From: Rhodococcus rhodochrous
GTDB lineage: Bacteria; Actinomycetota; Actinomycetes; Mycobacteriales; Mycobacteriaceae
Length of the DNA stretch: 64,000 nucleotides
Direction: 5' to 3'
NCBI RefSeq assembly: GCF_014854695.1
Contig: NZ_CP027557.1
Location: forward strand, 2,852,001 to 2,916,000
This document shows positions 44,047-53,147 of this stretch, piece after piece. Under the pieces are notes generated by a model. The model saw only the letters and a program-made list of their open reading frames with translations, ran no database searches and had not been told where the DNA came from. Numbering within the stretch: position 1 is the first letter of the stretch; each line of letters begins with the position of its first letter. Position numbers and translations under genes: made by a program.

Positions 44047-44481
44047 TCAGTCCAGACAGAACTCGTTGCCTTCGATGTCCTGCATGACGATGCAGGACTC
44101 GTCGACGCCGTCGGCATGCAGAACCTTCACCTGCGCAGCGCCGAGCGCGACCAGCCGGTCGGATTCGGCTTGCAGAGCAGACAGGCGTTCGTCACCCTCC
44201 AAGCCTGTCCCGACGCGGACGTCGAGATGCACCCGGTTCTTCACTACCTTTTCTTCGGGTACTCGCTGGAAGTGCAGCCGTGGCCCGGCACCGGTCGGGT
44301 CGGCGCACACGAACGCGCGTCCTTGCGACTCTGCGGGCAGGCTTGCGTCGTAGTCGGTCCGTGTCGCGAACCCGTCGGGCGGCGTGGGCACCTCGTAGCC
44401 GAGAACAGCGCACCAGAAGTGCGCGAGTCGCTCGGGTTCGGTGGAATCGAACGTGACCTGTACCTGCCTGATCGATGCCAT
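44047..44481 (-). CDS. VOC-family (glyoxalase-like) protein
   Basis: 144 residues from ATG 44481. It has the betaalphabetabetabeta pattern of the VOC fold: VQVTFDSTEPERLAHFWCAVLGYE and the second half HLDVRVGTGLEGDERLSAL ... VMQDIEGNEFCLD. This is the glyoxalase-like type 6 subgroup common in actinobacteria. Metal ligands of true glyoxalases are only partly kept. Function unknown; convergent with the kinase gene. Confidence 0.82.
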   Translation of the reverse strand: MASIRQVQVTFDSTEPERLAHFWCAVLGYEVPTPPDGFATRTDYDASLPAESQGRAFVCADPTGAGPRLHFQRVPEEKVVKNRVHLDVRVGTGLEGDERLSALQAESDRLVALGAAQVKVLHADGVDESCIVMQDIEGNEFCLD

Positions 44482-44631
44482 GCGGGCCACCCTAGGGAGC
44501 AGTGCCGGAACGAGCAACCGCATTTTCGGACGCGATATCGCACTCGGTCGTCGAACCGAATGTCGGTGGTGGGCATCGATTCTCGTTACCACGGACGTGG
44601 ACACCGACAGCTGTCGGTCGTATCCGCAGTC

Positions 44632-44943
44632 TCAGCGCTCGTTCACGGGGTAGGCGAGGGTCTCACGAGTCAGATGGAACAAGCCAGGTATCAGCAGCGC
44701 AACGACGATCACCACGACCACCTTGTCCATGGTCGGTAGGAGCGCGATCGCCAGGCTCGGAGCTCCGACGACCAGTCCGACAACCGCAACATTTCGCCCT
44801 TTCTTCACCCGGGTACGCCCCGCGTCCGATAGCGGACCCTCGGATCGGCGCACGACGCTTCGATGAGCCCGGTACACCACCGATGTGCCCCATCCGAACA
44901 CAGCCACGGCCACGATCGCTACCGCCCACAGCAGCGCAGTCAC
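44632..44943 (-). CDS. Small membrane protein of unknown function
   Basis: 103 residues from GTG 44943 with GGAGG upstream. Three hydrophobic segments (ALLWAVAIVAVAVFGWGTSVVY, NVAVVGLVVGAPSLAIALL, KVVVVIVVALLIPGLFHL) are separated by a basic loop. No family recognised. Confidence 0.55.
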   Translation of the reverse strand: MTALLWAVAIVAVAVFGWGTSVVYRAHRSVVRRSEGPLSDAGRTRVKKGRNVAVVGLVVGAPSLAIALLPTMDKVVVVIVVALLIPGLFHLTRETLAYPVNER

Positions 44944-45243
44944 TTCGAATCCTCCATGTGTCGTCGGTTGGTAGAAGACCGCCCGCAGGCTACATAACCG
45001 CGCGTTCCATTACGGGCTCGCAACAGAGTTGCAACAGTCTTCTCCGATACTCGAGAAACGAACAGACACCCTGTTCGCCCGGGAGGATGCTGGATCATCC
45101 GAGTTACACGGCTGCACTCCATCTCGTTGCGCGACTTCCACGACCAGGGGGTAGCCCATGAACGCCGGCCGCTGCTCGCGCGACGTTCCACCACCTCGGC
45201 GGCGTGACGCCGCCGTACGAACCGATCGCCTCAGGGAGACGGA
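44944..45243. other. Divergent intergenic region upstream of permease
   Basis: 300 bases between the small membrane protein and the ethanolamine-type permease. A tight GC hairpin (GGCGGCG-TGA-CGCCGCC, about 45197-45213) and the tandem-like CGCAACAGAGTTGCAACAG near 45025 are visible. No gene is supported. Confidence 0.4.
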
Positions 45244-46698
45244 ATGTCAGTCGTAGAACCATCGAAGAGTTCGGGAACCCGTAAGCACCACGACGGCGCC
45301 GACTTCCACGCCGAGAAGAGCGAATACCTCGAAAAACGTTCACTGCGTAAAGGAACCGCAGGGTGGGTGCTCCTTGCAGGACTCGGTGTCAGTTATGTCA
45401 TCTCCGGTGACTACGCCGGATGGAACAACGGACTCGCCGAAGGTGGATTCGGCGGCCTGCTCATCGCCAGCGTGGTCATCGCGGGCATGTATTTCGCGAT
45501 GGTGCTCGGGATGGCGGAATTGTCGTCGGCCCTTCCGGCCGCAGGGGGCGGATACACCTTCGCTCGTCGCGCGCTCGGCCCCTGGGGTGGATTCGCCACC
45601 GGCACGGCCATTCTCATCGAGTACGCGATCGCCCCTGCGGCCATCGCGACGTTCATCGGCAGTTATGTCGAATCGTTGAACATCTTCGGGATCACCGACG
45701 GATGGTGGATCTACCTCGCTGTCTATGCCATTTTCATCGGCATCCACCTCACCGGTGCGGGCGAAGCGCTCAAGGCGATGTTCGTCATCACCGCCATCGC
45801 ACTCGTCGGACTCGTGATCTTCGCGATCTCCGCGGTGGGACTGTTCGAGTCCGACAATCTCACGGACATTACGCCGACCGATGCCGTCGGTGCCTCGGGC
45901 TTCCTGCCGTTCGGCTACTTCGGTATCTGGGCCGCAGTTCCGTTCGCGATCTGGTTCTTCCTGGCGATCGAGGGCGTTCCTCTCGCTGCGGAGGAAGCGC
46001 GCGAGCCGGAGAAGAACGTGCCCCGCGGCATCATCTCCAGCATGCTGGTGCTCCTGGTGACAGGAGCGACGGTGCTGTTCCTCGCGACCGGTGCGTTGGG
46101 TGCCGAGGGGTTGTCGACCTCGGGCAACCCGCTCGTCGAGGCGCTGGGTGACGGGACAGCGGCGAAGGTCGTCAACTACATCGGGCTCGCCGGGCTGATC
46201 GCCAGCTTCTTCTCCATCATGTACGCGTACTCGCGGCAGACCTTCGCGTTGTCCCGCGCCGGCTACCTGCCGACGAGCCTGTCGGTGACGAATTCGCGCA
46301 AGGCCCCCATACTCGCGTTGATCGTGCCCGGCGTGATCGGCTTCGTCCTGTCGCTGACCGGTGAGGGCGCGATGCTCCTCAACATGGCGGTCTTCGGTGC
46401 CGCCGTGAGCTACGTGCTCATGATGGTCAGCCACATCGTGCTGCGCGTGCGCGAGCCCGGGATGCCGCGTCCGTACCGCACGCCCGGTGGTGTCGTTACG
46501 ATCTCGTTCGCGCTGGTGATCGCCGCGGCCGCTGTGGTGGCCACCTTCCTCGTCGATCCCGTCGCGGCTCTGTGGACGTTCGCCGCGTTCGCGGCATTCA
46601 TGGCCTACTTCGGTCTCTACAGCCGTCACCACCTCGTCGCGAACTCCCCGGACGAGGAGTTCGCGGCCCTCGCGAAGGCAGAGGAAGAGCTGGGGTGA
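45244..46698 (+). CDS. APC-family permease, ethanolamine permease-like
   Basis: 484 residues with AGGGAG upstream. An N-terminal polar tail is followed by twelve helices. The sequence GTAGWVLLAGLGVSYVISGDYAGWNNGLAEGGFGGLL and the later EEAREPEKNVPRGIISSML strongly resemble the ethanolamine permease (Eat) group of the APC superfamily. The eutBC ethanolamine ammonia-lyase genes usually found with it are absent, so the substrate is likely ethanolamine but unproven. Confidence 0.83.
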   Translation: MSVVEPSKSSGTRKHHDGADFHAEKSEYLEKRSLRKGTAGWVLLAGLGVSYVISGDYAGWNNGLAEGGFGGLLIASVVIAGMYFAMVLGMAELSSALPAAGGGYTFARRALGPWGGFATGTAILIEYAIAPAAIATFIGSYVESLNIFGITDGWWIYLAVYAIFIGIHLTGAGEALKAMFVITAIALVGLVIFAISAVGLFESDNLTDITPTDAVGASGFLPFGYFGIWAAVPFAIWFFLAIEGVPLAAEEAREPEKNVPRGIISSMLVLLVTGATVLFLATGALGAEGLSTSGNPLVEALGDGTAAKVVNYIGLAGLIASFFSIMYAYSRQTFALSRAGYLPTSLSVTNSRKAPILALIVPGVIGFVLSLTGEGAMLLNMAVFGAAVSYVLMMVSHIVLRVREPGMPRPYRTPGGVVTISFALVIAAAAVVATFLVDPVAALWTFAAFAAFMAYFGLYSRHHLVANSPDEEFAALAKAEEELG

Positions 46699-46728
46699 CG
46701 ACCTGAAGCCGTCCGCGCGGCCGTGTGC

Positions 46729-47625
46729 TCACAGCGTGCGGACCGAGGTGGGTTCGTAGACCATGACCGAAGCCGTCGGCGCTCCACGGCAGGTCAATCG
46801 GCACGGGGGAGTGCGATGGGCCCGCAGTTCGACGTCGACACGCTCCGGGTGCGGTGCACGACCGGCGAGCCGGATCCGCCAGAGATCACCCTCGCGGGCA
46901 CTCTCTGCGACTGTGTAATCACTGCGCCCGGCCGGACCGAAGCGTCGGAGCGTGGCAGCGAGCGCGGCCTGCTGAGGCGGCGACATATCGGTGTAGCCGC
47001 GTAGATGACGGTGGTGGATCCGGTCGAAGAAGTGTTCTTCGATCGTGAGGACGGACGACTCGGCGTCGAGACCGCCGTAGTAGACACCGTCGGGTACGAC
47101 GACGACATTGGCGGCGAACCGGTCTCCGCCTACGTGCGAGCATTCCCAGACCTGGTCGGGCCAGCGCTCGGCCAAGGCGCGCGCGACCGGCCGTCCACGC
47201 ACGGCGCAGCACGGGTCGTGGTGACCGTGAGCGCAGACCAGGAGGACGGAGGGGCCACCGAGGTCGCCGGGAGTCTCGAGGGCGGTGACGATCTGTGTCA
47301 GATCCTCCTCGCGATCCCACGTTCCCCATTGCTGACGCACCGCGCCCGAGGTCTCGCGGCGGAGCACCGCCCAATGGTCGTGTCCGCCGCGGCGGCGACG
47401 GCCCGGGCGCTTGACCAGCAGTATGCGTGCGCGGGCCGCCTGCGCGGCGGAGAACACGGCCGTCTTGGTCGCGGCGTCGAGCTCGAGCCCCTCGAACCCG
47501 TTCACCGGCCATCTGCCCCGGTATTCGACGAGGACCCAGGCGAATCCGCGCGGGGCCGTGCCGGCCATCGGATCACCCCGCAGGCGGGCATTGTCTGCGC
47601 AGAAGAAGCGTTCGGCTGAGACCAC
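46729..47625 (-). CDS. Sucrase/ferredoxin-like (thioredoxin-fold) protein
   Basis: 298 residues. The core is a thioredoxin-like [2Fe-2S] ferredoxin domain: LLVCAHGHHDPCCAVRGRPVA, then WECSHVGGDRFAANVVVVPDGVYYG, the signature of the 'sucrase/ferredoxin-like' (Apd1-related) family. Cys and His in CAHG/CC and CSHVGG could hold an Fe-S cluster. It starts ten bases after the cupin-4 gene ends, so the two form an operon with the repeat protein upstream. Confidence 0.82.
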   Translation of the reverse strand: MVSAERFFCADNARLRGDPMAGTAPRGFAWVLVEYRGRWPVNGFEGLELDAATKTAVFSAAQAARARILLVKRPGRRRRGGHDHWAVLRRETSGAVRQQWGTWDREEDLTQIVTALETPGDLGGPSVLLVCAHGHHDPCCAVRGRPVARALAERWPDQVWECSHVGGDRFAANVVVVPDGVYYGGLDAESSVLTIEEHFFDRIHHRHLRGYTDMSPPQQAALAATLRRFGPAGRSDYTVAESAREGDLWRIRLAGRAPHPERVDVELRAHRTPPCRLTCRGAPTASVMVYEPTSVRTL

Positions 47626-47634
47626 AGTGCACCG

Positions 47635-48867
47635 TCACTGTTCCGCGGGGACGAGGATCCCTGCGCGCAACAGCCGTTCGACCAGGTCGGTCCCGAGGGT
47701 TTTCGCCGGGTGGGATCCGCCGTCGAGCAGGCGCGTGACAGACGGCAGTTCCTCGTCCGCCACAGAGACACGGCCGACACGCGTGACCAGGTGTGAACCT
47801 TCCAGGCGCGCATACAGTGCGCTGCGGAGTTTCACCGTGGTGTCGGGGCCGAGATCGTGGACGGCGGCGAATTGGGCGAGCGGCCCCAGCGGTGCCGGAC
47901 GGGCCTGCTCCCGCCGGGCACGACGGAACAGGGAGGTGACGTCCGCCTCGCCCAGTACGGCGATGAGATGCTCACGAACAGCAGCGATCTCGGCTTCCGG
48001 GTCATCGATCCCCATGGGCAGCGCGTCGCGCATCTCGGGATCGTCGCCGAGCGCAGCGAGTGCTGCCCGGGTCAGATGCTCCGCAAGTGCGTGGCGCGTC
48101 CACGTGTGGATGCCGACGGTGAGGTGGATGGAGATCTCCCCTCGCGCCTCGGCGGCATGGATCCAGCCACGCGGTAGATAGAGGCAATCGCCGGGTTCGA
48201 GCACGGTGTCGATGCACGCAGGCTCTGTCGCGGCTCGGGCGACAGCGGCGCGGTGATCGGTCCAGGGTTGATTGCGCAGCGGCGCCGGGTGGACGGGCTC
48301 GTGGATCACCCATCTCTTGGTTCCCTCGATCTGCACGACGAAGACGTCGTGGACGTCGTAGTGGTGGCTGAACCCCTGGTTCCGAGGTGGAGTGATGTAC
48401 GCGTTGACCTGGACGGGGTGTCCGAGTTCGTCGCTCAGAGCGGTGCCGAACTGCGAGATCGGTTCCCACGTGCGGTGCAGTGCCTGCAGGACGAGGGTGG
48501 CACCGTCGGCAAGGTTGCGCCAGAGCATCGTGTCGTCGAGTTGGTCGGAGATGGTCGCTCCGACACCGGCGGGGGAGGTGAACGACGAGTCCGGCAGTGT
48601 CGTCCCGTCCTTGGCGACGCGAAGAAAGGGCGTGCGGAGTCCGCGACGCGAGATGAGTTCGTCGACCGCCTCGGCGGAGAACAGGTCGGTGAATGTCCCG
48701 GCGCTACGCGTCAGCAGTGGTGCTCGCCCCCAGATCTCGGACGCGAACTTCTTTCGACCGATGTCGATCAGGCGGGTTTCCAGGACTCCGGCGTCCGTTT
48801 CGACGCCGGAGTCCTGGGTGCGGTGCGAGGAGTCCTCACACTCAGCTGCCGCCGTCGGCTCCGCCAT
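47635..48867 (-). CDS. JmjC/cupin-4 2-oxoglutarate oxygenase-like protein
   Basis: About 410 residues. Conserved cupin-4 (ribosomal-oxygenase, YcfD/RoxA-like) core: RAPLLTRSAGTFTDLFS, then iron ligands HYDVHD (HxD), later LEPGDCLYLPRGWIHAAEA (distal His). A winged-helix-like C-terminus follows. Relatives hydroxylate Arg/His side chains of ribosomal proteins. The only good in-frame start, ATG 48867, lies within the 3' end of the Gly-Asp repeat gene, an overlap of about 26 bases. So the oxygenase is translationally coupled to that peptide. The start is uncertain. Confidence 0.8.
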   Translation of the reverse strand: MAEPTAAAECEDSSHRTQDSGVETDAGVLETRLIDIGRKKFASEIWGRAPLLTRSAGTFTDLFSAEAVDELISRRGLRTPFLRVAKDGTTLPDSSFTSPAGVGATISDQLDDTMLWRNLADGATLVLQALHRTWEPISQFGTALSDELGHPVQVNAYITPPRNQGFSHHYDVHDVFVVQIEGTKRWVIHEPVHPAPLRNQPWTDHRAAVARAATEPACIDTVLEPGDCLYLPRGWIHAAEARGEISIHLTVGIHTWTRHALAEHLTRAALAALGDDPEMRDALPMGIDDPEAEIAAVREHLIAVLGEADVTSLFRRARREQARPAPLGPLAQFAAVHDLGPDTTVKLRSALYARLEGSHLVTRVGRVSVADEELPSVTRLLDGGSHPAKTLGTDLVERLLRAGILVPAEQ

Positions 48868-49099
48868 CGGCTCCTCCGTCAGCCCCACCGTCGGCTCCAC
48901 CATCGGCTCCGCCGTCGCCACCGCTGTCGGCTCCACCATCGGCCCCGCCGTCCGCACCGCCGTCGCCACCGCTGTCGGCGCCCCCGTCGGCTCCGCCGTC
49001 AGCGCCACCGTCGTGAACGCCCGGGCCGCCGACTGCGCCGCCGTCCGCCGGGCCTTCCTGGCCTTCGTCCTTGTTCGGATCCTGCTGTGGGTCGGTCAT
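48842..49099 (-). CDS. Gly-Ala-Asp (ADGG) repeat protein
   Basis: 85 residues from ATG 49099 with GGGAGG upstream. A polar 30-residue leader-like N-terminus (MTDPQQDPNKDEGQEGPADG) is followed by some fifty residues made almost only of Gly, Ala, Asp and Ser in GGAD/GGADS repeats, ending GGADGGS. Asp recurs about every fourth residue. On the DNA level it is a 12-base repeat. No cysteine, aromatic or membrane segment is present. It precedes and overlaps a 2-oxoglutarate oxygenase gene. Function unknown: a calcium-binding spacer, a modified peptide precursor and low-complexity drift are all possible. Confidence 0.7.
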   Translation of the reverse strand: MTDPQQDPNKDEGQEGPADGGAVGGPGVHDGGADGGADGGADSGGDGGADGGADGGADSGGDGGADGGADGGADGGADGGADGGS

Positions 49100-49328
49100 G
49101 ATTCCTCCCGAGGTCAAAAGGCTTGGGAACAGCGGCGTTACCGGCTCCCGGAGCCTGCAGCGGTGTATCGTTCGGCCGTTCTCAGCTTATCCGGGCGCAT
49201 CGGTGGCCACGTTCGATTCCGAGATCATCGAACCGTTGTGCCACGCGTTGTACCCGCGCACTCGCCGGCGCGGCGTCGCGTAGAAGAAAGCCGAGGCGTT
49301 GCTCGCCGATAATCGGGTACAGGAGAGT

Positions 49329-49580
49329 ATGGCTGACGAGAATCCCGACGCGTCCGAGTTCGACCCGCAGAACCCCGATCCCGCGAACACTCCTGGTCTC
49401 GAACCCGGGGGCGGGGTGGCGCCCGGAGATACTCCGCCCGCCGAGACCTCTGTGGGCGGTCCGCAGCACGAACCGCCACAGCGCCGCAGTGCCGGCGCCC
49501 TCGTCGCCATCGTGATCGCAGTGGTCGTGGCCTTGATGGTGGCCGGCGGTCTGCTCGTTCGAGCAATCGGGTTGTTCTGA
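49329..49580 (+). CDS. DUF6480-family small membrane protein
   Basis: 83 residues from ATG 49329 (AGGAGAG upstream). The N-terminus NPDPANTPGLEPGGGVAPGDTPPAETS matches the Pro/Gly-rich DUF6480 signature. One C-terminal helix (ALVAIVIAVVVALMVAGGLLV) anchors it. Function unknown. Confidence 0.8.
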   Translation: MADENPDASEFDPQNPDPANTPGLEPGGGVAPGDTPPAETSVGGPQHEPPQRRSAGALVAIVIAVVVALMVAGGLLVRAIGLF

Positions 49581-49661
49581 ACAGTCGACCGAACGAGGGT
49601 CAGAGAGGTGCCGGAAGAACGAATTGCCTTGCGGTAGTTGAAGAGGTCGGGGCGGGTCGCA

Positions 49662-50387
49662 TCACGACGACGTCACGCCGCCGTATCGGTCGATTCGATG
49701 CGACGGCGGGTTCGGCGCGCCCCACGTTCCGAGCCAGATCGTCTTCACATTGACCAGCATCCGTCTCGACTCGGCTTCGGAGGGCCTGAGCGATCGGTCC
49801 TTGAAGAACGCCATGACGATCATGTCGGTCAGCGTCGTGACGAGACCCTCGTGGTCGTCCGACAGCGGAGTGATCTCCCCGGCGTCGGCGTCCCTGCTCA
49901 TCTGCGCTGCCAGTTGGTCGTTGAGATCGGTGACCAGCGACGTCCACCGAGCTCTGAGCTTGTCGTCGTAGTTGACGGCCTGAAGGCCCGCGACCATCAC
50001 GCGGTCGCGCTCGACCCAGGCGCGATAGGACGTGCCGAAGAGTCGGTCGAAATAGTCGGCGTGGGACTCGCCGGCGCGGCGGTGATAACCACCGATGCTG
50101 TCGGACCAGTCGTCCCATGCCCTTCCGACCAGTTCGCCGAGTACCTCGTCCTTGGACTCGAAATAGAAGTAGAAGTTCGGTCGCTTGATTCCCGCAGCTT
50201 CGGTGATGTCCTTGACCGAGATGTCCACGGCCGACATCTCGCGCAGGCACCGCTCGAACGCGTCGAGAATGGATTGCCGCTGGACCTCGCCGCGCGGAAT
50301 CCGCCGACGTCGCCCGACATCCTGGTCGGGTAGCCGTGCTCCGGCATCCCCGCCGCTCACCGCTGACGGGGATTTGGTCGACTCCAT
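49662..50387 (-). CDS. TetR-family regulator
   Basis: 241 residues from ATG 50387. The N-terminal HTH (RQSILDAFERCLREMSAVDISVKDITEAAGIKRPNFYFYFESKDEVLGELV) follows an unusually long basic lead of about 30 residues. The C-terminal helical domain resembles EthR-type regulators, which often control Baeyer-Villiger monooxygenases; such an enzyme lies 0.75 kb away. It is divergent from the DHFR-like gene. Confidence 0.87.
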   Translation of the reverse strand: MESTKSPSAVSGGDAGARLPDQDVGRRRRIPRGEVQRQSILDAFERCLREMSAVDISVKDITEAAGIKRPNFYFYFESKDEVLGELVGRAWDDWSDSIGGYHRRAGESHADYFDRLFGTSYRAWVERDRVMVAGLQAVNYDDKLRARWTSLVTDLNDQLAAQMSRDADAGEITPLSDDHEGLVTTLTDMIVMAFFKDRSLRPSEAESRRMLVNVKTIWLGTWGAPNPPSHRIDRYGGVTSS

Positions 50388-50482
50388 GGCTCGCATCCTA
50401 GTGTCGCGTTGCGGTCGGATCGGGGCAGGCAGGACCGGCCCCGGGGGTAGCGTCGGGCACGTCGCGTTCCGAGGAGGGTTCC

Positions 50483-51067
50483 ATGGGCAAGGTGGTCATG
50501 TACGCCTCGGTTTCGGTGGACGGCTTCATCGCGGACGAGAACGATCAGCCCGGACCGTTGTTCGACTGGTTGACCAGTGGCGACGTTCCGTTGGACGACA
50601 GTGGCTTCGTGAAGGTGTCCCGAACCTCCTACGACTACATCCGGCCGTACTGGGACGAGATCGGGGTGACGATCGCCGGTCGGCACGTCTTCGACATGAC
50701 CGACGGCTGGGACGGAGAACTGCCGGCCGGGGTCGACCACGTGGTCGTCGTTTCGCGTCGCCCGAGGCCCGAGGGATGGCACCCCGAGGCGCCGTTCCAC
50801 TTCGTCGACGGCATCGAGGCGGCCGTGGCCACGGCGCAGGAACTCGCGGGCGACCGCACCGTCGAAGTCGCCGCCGGCGACGTCGGAGGCCAAGTGCTCG
50901 CCGCGGGCCTGGTCGACGAGGTGCGCATGGAGGTCGTGCCCGTCGTATTCGGAACCGGGAAGCGCTACTTCGGATCGGTCCACGCGCAGCACCTGCTGGA
51001 CGATCCCGACGTGGTGATCCAGGGCGACAGAGTTCTCCACCTGCGCTATCCGGTGCGCCGACGGTAG
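50483..51067 (+). CDS. Dihydrofolate-reductase-family (RibD C-terminal-like) protein
   Basis: 194 residues. VVMYASVSVDGFIADENDQPGPLFDWL is the usual N-terminus of actinobacterial RibD_C/DHFR-like proteins; GRHVFDMTDGW and VAAGDVGGQVLAAGLVDEVRMEVVPVVFGTGKRYF complete the fold. It is probably an NADPH-dependent reductase of unknown substrate, not the essential DHFR. Confidence 0.88.
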   Translation: MGKVVMYASVSVDGFIADENDQPGPLFDWLTSGDVPLDDSGFVKVSRTSYDYIRPYWDEIGVTIAGRHVFDMTDGWDGELPAGVDHVVVVSRRPRPEGWHPEAPFHFVDGIEAAVATAQELAGDRTVEVAAGDVGGQVLAAGLVDEVRMEVVPVVFGTGKRYFGSVHAQHLLDDPDVVIQGDRVLHLRYPVRRR

Positions 51068-51144
51068 CGCGTGTGGCCACTGCCCGGTCGACGACCGAAC
51101 AGTGGCCACACGGCACAGCGCTTCACGACCCGAAGGAGACGGGA

Positions 51145-52992
51145 TCAGGCCTGGACCTCGACGGGGACCGCCGAACGAGACGGCTCGAACGTCAGACCCT
51201 CGAACTCCCGGGCCTCCCACCAGCCCTCGATCATGTTCCAGAAATCGATTTCGCTCGAGTTGTAGACCTCGTTGAACACGGCCTTCGACACGTCGCCCTG
51301 ACCGTTGTAGTAGCCGGGCGTGCACGCCGCCCAGTACGCCACGCGCGGTTCGTTCGATGCGCGGACCTTCGCGACCCACGAGGACTCGGCCTCGACGGTC
51401 GGTTCGAACGCGCCGATCCCGTTGTCCAGCACGTGTCGGATCAGCCGCGCAGCGTGCCGGGCCTTCCGGTCGAGCATGTACACGAAATTGACGTAGTAGG
51501 CGGTCTGGCTCATGCCCAGTTCGACGAAGTTCGGGAAGCCGTGCGTGAAGAAACCGTGCATGGTCTTCGCGCCGTCGGAGAAGTACTCCTGCATCGACCG
51601 GCCATCGCGTCCGAGGACGTCGTAGCCGTAGATCCCCGCGGGGCCGGAGCCGGTTTCGAATCCGGTCGCGAACACGATGCAGTCGACCTCGTAGTGCTTG
51701 CCACCGACGACGATGCCGTCGACCGTGATGCCGTCGATGCCCGTCGGCGCGGCCGCGAGCGTCACGTTCTCCCGGTTGAAGGCGTCGAGGTATTCGTCGT
51801 TGAAACAGGGCCGCTTGCACATGTATCCGAACCACGGCTTCAACCCGTCGGCGACGGCGGGGTCGGTGACGATCGAATCGATCCGACGGTGTGCGCTCAT
51901 GAGCAGCTGCATGTCGGCGATCTCGGCGACAACGGCCTGATCGGCCGCCGACAACTCCGCCATGGGCGTCTCGAGCAGATGCTGCCCCTTCAGGGCGGGG
52001 AACAGGTGCGTCCAGCCGTCGTCGACATGGTTGCCCTCGACGTCGTGGCCGGAGATGATCCCGTTGAAATTGTCGTGCCGCTCGTACTGCCAGCCCGGCT
52101 TCAGCGACGCCGCCCAAGCAGGGTCGGTCTTCCGGTTGTTGCGAGGCTGTACGACGCTCGGCGTCCGCTGGACCACGACGAGTTCCTTCGCGTCCGCAGC
52201 GAGGTAGGGGACGACCTGGACGCCGGTGGCGCCGGTGCCGACGACGGCGACGCGCTTGTCGCGCAGGTTCTCGAGGTTTCCGGCGGGCGACCCGCCGGTG
52301 TAGTCGTAGTCCCAGCGGCTGGTGTGGAAGATCTTGCCCGTGAAGTCGCCGATGCCGGGGACCTTGGGGAGCTGCGGCTTGGTCAGTGCGCCGTTCGAAC
52401 GCAGGAGGAACCTGGTGAGGAAACGGTCGCCGCGATCGGTGGTCACCTCCCAGCGCTGCTCGGCCTCGTCCCAGGTGGCCTGCGTGGCGCGGGTCTGGAA
52501 GTAGGTCCGCTCGTAGAGGCCGTAGTGGCGTCCGATGCGCTGGGCGTGTTCGAAGATCTCGGAGCCGTCGGCGTAGCGCTGGGTGGGGACGTATCCCGTT
52601 TCCTCGAGGAGCGGCATGTAGATGTGCGATTCGATGTCGCACTGCACACCGGGGTACCGGTTCCAGTACCAGGTGCCGCCGAAGTCGCCGCCGTATTCGA
52701 CGATGCGGAAGTTCGTGATGTCGTTCTGCGTGAGGTAGGCGCCGGCGGTGAGTCCGCCGAAGCCGCCGCCGAGAACGAGGGCGTCGAGTTCCTCGGTGAC
52801 GGGTTCACGATTGATCGGCTCGACGAAGGGGTCGCGATCGTCGACCTCGAGCACGTCGGAGAGTCCCTGGAACTGGGCGAGGGTGTCGGGCCGGATCCGC
52901 TTCTTCTTGTCCACCTCGAAGCGCTCGCGCAGGTGGTGCGGATCGAAGTCGAGGTCGAGGGGGAGCTTCGAGTCGGGGAGGGTGAACGCCAT
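51145..52992 (-). CDS. Type I Baeyer-Villiger monooxygenase
   Basis: 615 residues. FAD-binding VLGGGFGG (73-80), BVMO fingerprint FTGKIFHTSRWD (217-228) and NADPH-binding VGTGATG (251-257). The long N-terminal extension (about 65 residues) is like that of BVMOs acting on large cyclic or aryl ketones. It inserts oxygen next to a carbonyl to give an ester or lactone. It has its own upstream region with a palindromic operator and is separated from the next operon by a terminator, so it is a single transcription unit. Confidence 0.9.
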   Translation of the reverse strand: MAFTLPDSKLPLDLDFDPHHLRERFEVDKKKRIRPDTLAQFQGLSDVLEVDDRDPFVEPINREPVTEELDALVLGGGFGGLTAGAYLTQNDITNFRIVEYGGDFGGTWYWNRYPGVQCDIESHIYMPLLEETGYVPTQRYADGSEIFEHAQRIGRHYGLYERTYFQTRATQATWDEAEQRWEVTTDRGDRFLTRFLLRSNGALTKPQLPKVPGIGDFTGKIFHTSRWDYDYTGGSPAGNLENLRDKRVAVVGTGATGVQVVPYLAADAKELVVVQRTPSVVQPRNNRKTDPAWAASLKPGWQYERHDNFNGIISGHDVEGNHVDDGWTHLFPALKGQHLLETPMAELSAADQAVVAEIADMQLLMSAHRRIDSIVTDPAVADGLKPWFGYMCKRPCFNDEYLDAFNRENVTLAAAPTGIDGITVDGIVVGGKHYEVDCIVFATGFETGSGPAGIYGYDVLGRDGRSMQEYFSDGAKTMHGFFTHGFPNFVELGMSQTAYYVNFVYMLDRKARHAARLIRHVLDNGIGAFEPTVEAESSWVAKVRASNEPRVAYWAACTPGYYNGQGDVSKAVFNEVYNSSEIDFWNMIEGWWEAREFEGLTFEPSRSAVPVEVQA

Positions 52993-53078
52993 GGGGGGAG
53001 TCCTTTGTGTGCGTGCGTCCTGAGCCGAGTCGGGGCTGCAAATCGTGGGGAAACGCGGCTGGACGACCAGTCGAGATT

Positions 53079-53097
53079 ACTTGACGATGTGTCAAGT
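53079..53097. promoter_or_regulatory. Palindromic operator upstream of the BVMO gene
   Basis: ACTTGAC (53079-53085), five bases, GTCAAGT (53091-53097): a perfect 7-bp-arm palindrome about 87 bases before the BVMO start codon. The form fits a TetR-type dimer site; the TetR genes at 49662 and 57250 are candidates. Confidence 0.55.
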
Positions 53098-53147
53098 TGT
53101 GACCGAGGTTACGTCGAGTATGTGATGGGTGCAACATCCGGAACGAA

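Noticed and set aside
48693-49016. Plus-strand frame rich in SAPP repeats opposite the ADGG gene
   Set aside because: It is the complement of the 12-base repeat. The minus frame has a good ribosome site and a non-repetitive N-terminus; the plus frame does not.
48840-49030. 12-base repeats as a CRISPR array
   Set aside because: Repeats are contiguous codon repeats without spacers of unique sequence.
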